Assembly: GCA_945266285.1 (NCBI GenBank)
Contig: CALYOP010000003.1
Coordinates: 124,001 to 188,000, forward strand
Length of the DNA: 64,000 nucleotides
Source: an uncultured Commensalibacter sp.
GTDB taxonomy: Bacteria; Pseudomonadota; Alphaproteobacteria; Acetobacterales; Acetobacteraceae
Reading direction: 5' to 3'
The notes below the pieces were generated by a model. That model saw only the letters and a program-made list of their open reading frames with translations. It was not told the origin of the DNA and did not search any database. Shown piece by piece: positions 18,434 through 26,500 of this stretch. The stretch's first letter is position 1, and each line of letters starts with the position of its first letter. The position numbers and the translations under genes were made by a program.

Positions 18434-19251
18434 TAAATTTGTTTCGTAAGAATATTAATCATAAATATAAAATAAATTCTTTAAACGCAATAATTATATA
18501 TAAGTAATATGATATTGGTGATTCAACATCACAGTATATCTATAAATTTTAATTTGGCATGTAAATTTACATATAAGAAAAAATAAAATAAACGTAAATT
18601 TAAAAATTCTTTTACTTTAATGAATAACAATAAAATCAAACATATATATTAAATATATATTATTGAATATTTGAATTTATTATCTTGGTTTGTAATCATA
18701 AAAAAGATAAAAATCATTTTTAGATCACGCTATTACTTATATTGTTGAAAATAACAAATAGTGTAAAATTCTTTTTATTTTTTAAAAATAAATTCCATAA
18801 TTAAGACACAATGTTGCCATCATATTTACAAAAGTTATTTTTATTTTTGAAACGTTTTGTAATGATGTAATCGATTCTCATGGTATTATGGTTTTTTCTT
18901 CACTGTTTTATAAAGATAAAACAAGATCACATCATTACTGATAATCATTTATATAGTGATATTTATATATATTGTTTAATTGTCTATCTAATCCCGAATA
19001 ATGATTTAATATTTTCAAATATTGTAATTTGTCATAAATCGATTAGATAAACATTGATCAAGAATACCATAAAAACAAAGCTTATTCATTGATAAAATAT
19101 ATCAATTAAAATAATTTATCAGATATTATGATAATATTTTACAAAGATAGATTATAAATTCTATTGATTTACTTAACAAAATATTTTGGATAAGTGATTG
19201 AAATTTACCTTATTGCGTATATTTTACTTAATTTATTAAATCTTTGAAAAA
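18422..19251. other. Long AT-rich intergenic region upstream of the RTX gene
   Basis: About 830 bases, very AT-rich with many A/T runs and no convincing reading frame. It must contain the RTX promoter. A stretch with 11 consecutive matches to the Fur consensus lies at 18934-18952 (listed separately). Confidence 0.5.
18934..18952. promoter_or_regulatory. Possible Fur-like site
   Basis: The core TGATAATCATT matches 11 consecutive positions of the consensus GATAATGATAATCATTATC; 13 of 19 overall. It lies about 500 bases upstream of the RTX start, which is far, and the DNA is very AT-rich, so chance is quite possible. Confidence 0.25.
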
Positions 19252-19743
19252 TTAATTTTTTGCAATAATCGCATCAAGCATGGTTGAGAATTTAAGTTCT
19301 GTTTCCTGAAATTCACTTTCGGCTTCTGAACCCGCAACAATGCCACATCCTGCAAACAAAACGGCATTATCCTCATGAATCATCCCCGATCGCAAAGCAA
19401 CCATAAATTCGCCATCCCCATCGGAATTGATCCAACCGATAGGCCCTGCATACCATCCTCGATCCATAGTTTCATAAGTGCTTAAGAAATTTATTGCCGC
19501 CGCTTTCGGTATTCCACCTACAGCGGGAGTTGGATGAAGACAATGAATAATATCCAAGATATTTTTATTACTTTTGATTTTTCCTTTAAAACAAGTAATT
19601 AAATGTTGGACTTTGGGTAATTTATGAAGCGATGGGGAATGATCAATATAAAGATCCGTACATAAATCTGTTAATATCGCTTTGATCGTATTCATAACCA
19701 ACGCATGTTCGTTAATATCTTTATTAAATAATTGAATTCTCAT
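19252..19743 (-). pseudogene. pchA: pchA 3' fragment (isochorismate synthase C-terminal part)
   Basis: 163 residues matching the C-terminal third of isochorismate/salicylate-type chorismate-using enzymes: 'NEHALVMNTIKAIL', 'KVQHLITCFKGKI', 'LHPTPAVGGIPKAAA', 'DRGWYAGPIGWIN' and 'LFAGCGIVAGSEAESEFQET'. These hold the conserved substrate- and Mg-binding residues of the family. It begins exactly where the 5' fragment at 20378-21338 leaves off; the two together would give about 480 residues, the normal PchA length. The piece between holds a gene on the other strand. Upstream of ATG 19743 is an in-frame TAA and no good ribosome-binding site, so separate expression looks unlikely. Confidence 0.85.
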
Positions 19744-19937
19744 TTTTTATTTATTTCAAAAAAATCAATTCATCGTTAAATCTTTTTTGTAGTTTTATAA
19801 AGTTAATCCACCAAAAAACAAAAAATAATAATAAGCGTCTGCAAAACCATAACGAAAAACAATTTTTACTTGCAAAACAATCCATATCCAAATAATCTTT
19901 GTTTAATTTTCGTTATATTTAGAAAGCAATGTAAACT

Positions 19938-20324
19938 ATGATTAATTCCATTGATCATATTGTGCTGACAACATACAGGCTTGATGCGTGTATCCATTTT
20001 TACACTCAGGTTTTACAATTTTCCCTACAACATTTTGGACAAGATCGAATAGCTTTTAAATTTGGCAATCAAAAGATCAATGTTCATGAATATGGTAAGG
20101 AAATTGAACCAAAGGCACATTTACCCGTACCAGGCTCTTTAGATATCTGTTTTGTTACTCAAGAAAAACCACCAACAATTCTTGCTCATTTACAGAAACA
20201 TGGAATTAAACCGCTTGAGGGTCCTGTCAACCGAACAGGGGCGCAGGGGGCCATTGAATCCATTTACCTACGTGACCCTGATCTGAATTTAATCGAGATT
20301 GCACGATATATTGAAAACCCCTGA
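19938..20324 (+). CDS. VOC-family (glyoxalase/dioxygenase fold) protein inserted within pchA
   Basis: A 128-residue single VOC domain with two beta-alpha-beta-beta-beta units. 'MINSIDHIVLTT' supplies a metal-ligand histidine, 'INVHEYG' a second, and 'LRDPDLNLIEIARY' the terminal glutamate, matching the H-H-E type metal site. Family members include glyoxalase I-like and resistance proteins; the substrate cannot be inferred. It lies on the plus strand between the two halves of pchA, has its own downstream hairpin, and is unrelated to siderophore synthesis as far as known. It probably arrived with the segment that broke pchA. Confidence 0.85.
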   Translation: MINSIDHIVLTTYRLDACIHFYTQVLQFSLQHFGQDRIAFKFGNQKINVHEYGKEIEPKAHLPVPGSLDICFVTQEKPPTILAHLQKHGIKPLEGPVNRTGAQGAIESIYLRDPDLNLIEIARYIENP

Positions 20325-20345
20325 ATCAAACAAGGGGTATTTTTA
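20317..20345 (+). terminator. Terminator of the VOC gene
   Basis: ACCCC(TG) ... CAAGGGGT short GC-rich stem around an A-rich loop, overlapping the stop codon and followed by ATTTTT. Confidence 0.65.
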
Positions 20346-20377
20346 AAAATCAATAACTCTTATTCTATATTTTATCT

Positions 20378-21338
20378 TAACTTTGTGCCAAGGCCTGTTC
20401 AAGATCCTGAATAATATCATTCATATTATGTAATAATTGTTCGCCTAAGATTATATCTTCTTGAGCACTATTTCCTCTTGGTGCCGTTCCTGCAAGCGCC
20501 ATTGTTTGAAAGAAACCTGACCGCGAAGAAAATAATGTTCTGGTGTCGCCCCAACAAAATAAGAATTTTGACGATCAAATGCGAATACACAAGCTTTTGG
20601 ATTATTAGAACGCAGTTTATGAATAACATGACTTAAGGAAATCGGTTGATCTGCTTTTAAATGAAGCTGACGTGCGATAACAACTTTTTTTAGTTTTTGT
20701 TGATTAATATCTTCTAAGGCATGATGAACGAGGTTAGACCATTGCGCTTTTAGATTGCTATCTTCTTTAATTGTAAAATGTTTTATTGATTGTGAGTGTT
20801 TATATTCTTTTTTAGCATTAATTTTATGCCAAAATTCTTCGATTTCTTTAAGACGATTTTCTATATTTGATTGAGACGTGATCATATTCGAAATAATAAG
20901 ATCGCTTGTTCCGTTTGATCGCGAACAAATCATAATTGAAGGAATTATTAATACAGCATCTGGAAAATTATTCCATAATTCCGAATGGCATGAATCCGTA
21001 TCAAATCGGAAACCTCCCATTGCAATTACGCCCTCATTACCCGTAACAACCGCATCTGATATTAATTCTTTCCAGGCTTCGGAAAGCACTGCAAAACGAT
21101 TTTCGCCTTTGGCGATTAATTCATGGGCGATACCTAATCCAATCAATGAATAGTCATCTTTTCCCAACCATAAATTAATTGTTGAATGTTCAATATTCTT
21201 TTCGAGTAATTGAATAAAATCAGGTGCTTGTATCAGTAACCTTGTAACCGCAAGAATATGGCGATTTAAATGACATGCCTGTTTTTTTGCCAAAAATAGC
21301 GTTTCTTGAAGCATATCACCGATTATGTTAAAATTCAT
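20378..21338 (-). pseudogene. pchA: pchA 5' fragment (isochorismate synthase N-terminal part, frameshifted)
   Basis: Starts at ATG 21338 with a GGAG site, overlapping the end of pchB, and encodes the N-terminal two thirds of isochorismate synthase ('QQKLKKVVIARQLHLKADQP', 'FAFDRQNSYFVGATPEHYFL'). Reading in one frame stops at 20451. One base appears to be missing near 20505: after it the family motif 'MALAGTAPRGN' and 'QEDIILGEQLL' continue in the neighbouring frame. From about 20430 the sequence no longer fits PchA and reads a short foreign tail ('NDIIQDLEQALAQS', which resembles the C-terminus of a PLP-dependent transsulfuration enzyme; low confidence) to a stop at 20377. The gene is therefore broken twice, by a frameshift and by a split. 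Confidence 0.85.
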
Positions 21339-21651
21339 TGCTATTCTCCATAATCCCGTGCATTTTTCGCCAATGCAATATTTGTGTATTAATATACCAA
21401 TGAATAATATGATCGAATAATTCCGTTATAAATTTACTCGATATTTTCTCTTCCTGAGCCCAGAAAAAACGATCCTTTAACATGACTTGTACACGATCTG
21501 GTGCTGGAATATCGGCTTCGGTTGGTTTGAAATTAGCTGCCGCAAGAACATAACCAAGCCTACGCGAAAGCAATGCTATTATTTCTTTATCTATCGTATC
21601 AATACCAATACGGATATCACCAAGATTGTTACATTGATTAGGGGGTTTCAT
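21328..21651 (-). CDS. pchB: Isochorismate pyruvate lyase (salicylate-forming)
   Basis: Removes pyruvate from isochorismate to give salicylate, the aryl starter of pyochelin. It has a chorismate-mutase type II fold of about 107 residues: 'DIRIGIDTIDKEIIALLSRR', then 'YVLAAANFK', 'IPAPDRVQVML', 'HIIHWYINTQILHW'. The frame extends further upstream, but ATG at 21651 has an AAAGGA site 7 bases before it and aligns with the known PchB start (MKTPEDC-like: here MKPPNQC). A second candidate ATG at 21672 overlaps the pchC stop. The protein looks intact, but its substrate supplier PchA is broken. Confidence 0.9.
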   Translation of the reverse strand: MKPPNQCNNLGDIRIGIDTIDKEIIALLSRRLGYVLAAANFKPTEADIPAPDRVQVMLKDRFFWAQEEKISSKFITELFDHIIHWYINTQILHWRKMHGIMENSNEF

Positions 21652-21668
21652 TTTATTATCCTTTATAT

Positions 21669-22451
21669 TCATGGACAAAAATTTTCATAGGAAGTATCCA
21701 ATAAATGAAGCTTGTCTATAATTATTTCGATTACTTGTTTCAGCTGTTTATTGATAAAGAAATGTTCGCCAGGGAAAGTATAGATATCAAATCTATACTT
21801 TGTATAAGCAGACCAACTAATCGCTTCTTGATAGGTGACTTCAGTATCATCATCACCCAGTAAAACCGTTATTGGGGTTGATAATAATGTTGGCGTTTCT
21901 GTTGAATATGTTTCTATCGCTTCGTAATCATTGCGAATAATAGACAAGAATATTTCCCGTAATTCTTTATTTTCAAAAATTTCTTTTGAAGTTTCAGAAA
22001 CACGAATAACTTCATGAATAAGTTCTTTATCTGTTGAACGATAAAATAAGGTTTTACGTGTTTTTGTTGGCTCTGTTTGTCCAGAAACAAATAAATATTT
22101 AATAAGCGTGCCATTTTTTTGAAGATGACAAGCAACTTCATAAGCAAGTATAGCCCCCATACTATGCCCAAATAGAATAATCTGATCATATTCCTGTTGT
22201 TGTATGGCATCGGCTATTTCTAAGGAAAGTTTTTTGATATCTGAAACGGGTTCATCAAAAATACGATCTTCGCGTCCTGGATATTGAACACCAATAAGTT
22301 CAATATAAGATGGAATAAATTGTGCCCAAGATCGGAAATATCCAGCCCCTGCACCCGCATGTGGAAAAGCGATTAATTGTAAATTAGAAGAACGATAATG
22401 GGTAGTAATCGGTCGAAGGAACTTAGCGTGCATGGATTGTTTCATTATCAT
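21669..22451 (-). CDS. pchC: Type II (editing) thioesterase of pyochelin synthesis
   Basis: 260-residue alpha/beta hydrolase of the external NRPS thioesterase family. It has 'LIAFPHAGAGAGYFRSWA' at the N-terminus, the nucleophile motif 'LFGHSMGAIL', a late aspartate ('VLLGDDDTEVTY') and the catalytic histidine in 'FPGEHFFI'. PchC removes wrongly loaded amino acids or aryl groups from the carrier domains. The open frame reaches 22523, but ATG 22451 overlaps the pchK stop as TAATG and follows a GGGG-rich site, so I chose it. It is in the pchD-E-F-K-C-B-A operon. Confidence 0.9.
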   Translation of the reverse strand: MIMKQSMHAKFLRPITTHYRSSNLQLIAFPHAGAGAGYFRSWAQFIPSYIELIGVQYPGREDRIFDEPVSDIKKLSLEIADAIQQQEYDQIILFGHSMGAILAYEVACHLQKNGTLIKYLFVSGQTEPTKTRKTLFYRSTDKELIHEVIRVSETSKEIFENKELREIFLSIIRNDYEAIETYSTETPTLLSTPITVLLGDDDTEVTYQEAISWSAYTKYRFDIYTFPGEHFFINKQLKQVIEIIIDKLHLLDTSYENFCP

Positions 22452-23572
22452 TATAACACCCCTTCCTCTTCGCTTTGGTTTTCGTTTTCGGTGAAAGTGA
22501 TATATTTGAAATCCGATAACCATTGTCGGATATCGTTAATGGTTGTATAGGGCGAAAGCATATTAGCTGCGTAATAGATACCTACAGGAATATCCCCTCT
22601 ACAAATTGCTAATGCAACACTAGCCGATACTGCAGCACTTAATTTTGCACCCGATCCTGCATGAATAATACCGGTTCTTGCAAAAGGTAATTGTTGCTTT
22701 TTCCCTTTCATTTCAACGGCCAATAATTGAAAAGGAGTTCGACCAACCGCATCCAAAGCGCTTGCTTTAATCAAACCATCAATAAAATCTTTATCGACAA
22801 ATTCGGTTAGGTGTTCCTTACCCATCACAATGGTTGAAATATAATCAAGGACATGTTTATCGAAAAAGATATTAAACCAGTCACCATTTTGTATATTCAG
22901 GTTTTTGCATATATGAACGAATTCACTGCTTATAAAAGGATAAGCATCAAAAGATGGAACGCCATATAATTCGCGTGATATAAAGGGAGAATACGGACTG
23001 GGTTGAATGGTTCCATCGCGAAGACAAGCACCTCCACGACCGAACCCATTGGTAAGACTTGCAATAAATTCTTCAGCTCCTGCAGGAGAAAAATAATCTA
23101 TTCCCCCTACATATCCTACAATGTGATCAATTTCATCAAAATCTTCTGCTAAATTTCGGGGTAATAAGCCAGAAAGTCCTGGCAACATTCCTGCGGCTAA
23201 AATAGCTGAAGATTGTTTGTTTTTATGCTGCCTCAGTAAATTATAAAGGACTTCATCACCACTGGGATCAATATAATGCGCACCCACCGCAAGCGCTGCC
23301 GAAGCAATTTTATCCAAAATGCGATAACTTGGTCCAATACAATTAATGATAATAGGACAATTTTCACAAAAGCGGATGATTTCTTCATCTTTTGTAAAGT
23401 CTATTTCATGAATATGAACCAAATTACGAATATCTTGAAATAATCTTTCTGCTTTTTGTTTATCACGAACCGCAAGATGTAAATGGCCAATATTGATCAA
23501 ATTACGGACCAATTCACGGCCGATAAATCCTGTTGCCCCTACAATACCAATTGATGTTATCTTTTCTGTCAT
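22451..23572 (-). CDS. pchK: PchK-like thiazoline reductase (saccharopine-dehydrogenase type)
   Basis: 373 residues with an N-terminal NAD(P)-binding Rossmann fold ('IGIVGATGFIGRELVRNL') and the layout of saccharopine-dehydrogenase-like reductases ('INCIGPSYRI', 'AAGMLPGLSGLLPRNL'). In Pseudomonas aeruginosa the thiazoline ring is reduced by PchG, a different (Gfo/Idh-like) family. In P. protegens enantio-pyochelin synthesis the gene at this place is pchK, described as unrelated or only distantly related to PchG. Position between pchF and pchC, order F-K-C-B-A and fold all fit PchK. The start overlaps the pchF stop as ATGA; the end overlaps pchC as TAATG. Confidence 0.8.
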   Translation of the reverse strand: MTEKITSIGIVGATGFIGRELVRNLINIGHLHLAVRDKQKAERLFQDIRNLVHIHEIDFTKDEEIIRFCENCPIIINCIGPSYRILDKIASAALAVGAHYIDPSGDEVLYNLLRQHKNKQSSAILAAGMLPGLSGLLPRNLAEDFDEIDHIVGYVGGIDYFSPAGAEEFIASLTNGFGRGGACLRDGTIQPSPYSPFISRELYGVPSFDAYPFISSEFVHICKNLNIQNGDWFNIFFDKHVLDYISTIVMGKEHLTEFVDKDFIDGLIKASALDAVGRTPFQLLAVEMKGKKQQLPFARTGIIHAGSGAKLSAAVSASVALAICRGDIPVGIYYAANMLSPYTTINDIRQWLSDFKYITFTENENQSEEEGVL

Positions 23573-26500
23573 TGCTTGGCCTCATTTGGTAAACCAAGTG
23601 CCTTGACAATGGCCGAAACGTAGGGCGGTGCCATACAACTGAAATGATCTCCAGGAACATCAATGATTTTTAAGTGCCCTGCGCAGACAGAAGTCCAGTA
23701 ACTGGACATCTCATCATTCATTTTTGGTAAAAACTGTACCTCTCCAGTCTGGCGAATAAATACCATTTTTCCGTCATAAGGTTCGGTATGATGGCTTGCA
23801 ACGGCTGCTAAACTGGCTTTTATAAGCTTATATTGGCTTGTAATCCGACGAATATCGCTGAATTCTGTTCCTGAATGACGCATATTATTTTTGATCGCTT
23901 CAAGACGCTCTTGTTGAGATTTACGGGCTAACGCCAAAATAGCTTTGCTTACTTCCCCATCATGATTTCTTGCTGTATTTTCTAATGCATGAACGGAGAT
24001 TTTTCCGGGATTTTCCTGCAGAATAGATTGAATGAGATTTTGCATACCGATCTCATCTTGTGGGTAACCTATTGCACTTAGATCCGCTTGCATAACCCTG
24101 GCAAACACATATTCTGCGAGCAAATCATCTTCAATCACAAAAGGAACACGATAGCTGCTGATAATACTAAGTTGCTCCACTTTAATACCTATTGCGGGTA
24201 AACGTCTTGCTATTTCCGTTGCAAGCAATCCACCCAAACAATAGCCTATAACGTGGAGGCTTTCTCCTTTAGGGATACGCTTTTTAATCAGTTCTACAAA
24301 CTGATCCGCCAATGTTGAAATTGCAGTCTCAGGCTCTTTTAAAAGAGGCGTATCTGCCGTTGCCAAAGCAAGTCCAATAATATTTTGATCATCATCAATT
24401 TTTTCAAGAAGATGCAAATAGGGTGCAAGCGTGCCACTACCATCATGCACAAATAATAAAGTTGGTTTTTTTGACCCCTTTTTCAGTTCAATGAATTGAA
24501 GTGGCTCATTACTTTCTTCATTTTGCTCATTTTTGCTTAATAATGCCGCTAAAGCACTAATCGTAGGTTCATTAAGAAGCTGCCTTAAAAGAATATCCCA
24601 TTCAATTTTATTGGCTGCTGGTAATTTTTCGCGAAGACGTGCAATCACCTGGGCAATTAATAAAGAATCTCCGCCCAATTCAAAAAAGCTTTGATTTGTA
24701 CCAATAGCATCGATTTTTAAAACAGAAGACCAAACCTGCGCAATCTGCTTTTCAAGCTGAGTTTTTGGTTTTTCTCCAATCGCTTTATTCTGTTTATGTT
24801 GTACCGCCAGTTTCGCAAGTGCTCCCCGATCTATTTTTCCATTAGCGGTTAATGGCATTTCATCAAGAATATGAATATCTGATGGAATCATATAATCAGG
24901 AAGATAGCGCTGCGCATGTTTCCTAATTTCTATAGGCGATATTGATTTTCGATCGGATTTAAAACGTGCAGCAAATACATGCTGTCCCAAATCGGGTAAA
25001 ATATTATGTTCTGCAGGTATTTTTATAAATTCGGTTGCTCCCGCTTCTTTTAAATAATGTTCCCATTGTTCAGTAGTTAGAAAAGTTGTTTGGAGTTCCG
25101 CACGACAATCGGTAAACCCTGCAAGCCCCTCTTTAAATTCCATAGAGGTCATGATTTGATAAGTATCTTTGGTGGCTTCAATAAAGATCAGCCAACCACC
25201 TGGAAGCAATATTTCACGTAATCGCTTTAAAACATTGGGCACATTTTGCGAGTTATGAAGAACATTGGCACATAATATTATATTACAGGAATTGGGCTCA
25301 ATACCTTGGGGAACATGATCGGTATTAATATCAAATAATCCATATTTCACCCATGGAAATTGTTTAAGCTTTTTTTCTGCTTCATTAAGAAAATATTGTG
25401 AAATATCTGTAAATAAATATTCAACGGAACGTTTATCAAGCGTAGGAATAAGTTCCATACTTGTCCCACCAACACCTGCCCCGACCTCTAACAATCTTAT
25501 CGGGCCATCTGAAAGGGATACAATCCGATCCACCAATGCACAAACAGCACCATTCATAATACGGCTTACAAGATTATTTCGATAAGCACCATCAGCAACC
25601 TGTGTTTTCCCTTCAGGGAACAAAAGGTGAAGGGGGTCGACTTCATCTTTCATTAAACCATCAAGATTTTTATGGCTGAGTTCGATATAATCAAGAACAT
25701 CGTCCCCCCATTTAATCGCTTGATTTAATTCTTTAATTCGGGACCATAACCGATCAACATTTTTATGATCAACGTTATCCTCACAATAATAACATCCCGA
25801 AGAATTAATTCTGAACAATCCTTCTTTAACCAATGCACGTAACCAACGTTGCATCAACCTTCTGTTCCGTTGCGACACTTTACAAGTACGCAGAATATCT
25901 TCAAATTGATTAAGCTTTGATACCGATTGGCTATGACAAATCATTTTTGCCATTGAATAAAGCGATACTTGTTCAAGCTTTACCGCAAGTTCTTCAACCT
26001 TTGAAATATCCATGCCCCTTGTAAGTTTTTGAACAATTTCTTGCGAAACCGGTTCAAGCTGAGAAATAGATTGGGCATGATTTTGCGTATTTGCATTTTT
26101 TATAAAACCAACCAAGCGTCGATCATGATTGCCTTCTTCTAAGACAATGACTGCTGCACCGCTAATATCGGGATGTTTTTCAAAAGCGGTTTCGATTTCA
26201 GAGATTTCTATTCGATGTCCACGAATTTTTACCTGGAGATCTTGCCTGCCGAGGAATTCAATATTTCCATCACCAAGATAACGACCATAATCACCAGTAC
26301 GATATAAACGCTCTTTTGTAATCGGATGATCAACAAACCGTTCTGCAGTTTTTTCAGGATCATTTAAATAACCTAAGGCCAAACCCATTCCGCCGATAAA
26401 AATCTCGCCTATAACAAAATCAGGACAAGGACGAAATGAAGCATCCAAAATATGAAAGGACTGATTTGCAAGCGGCTTACCATAAGGAATACTTTTCCAA

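Noticed and set aside
19744-20430. Insertion sequence splitting pchA
   Set aside because: No transposase or terminal inverted repeats; only a VOC gene and a short border repeat.
22451-23572. Naming this reductase pchG
   Set aside because: PchG is a Gfo/Idh-type oxidoreductase; this protein has the saccharopine-dehydrogenase plan, fitting PchK.
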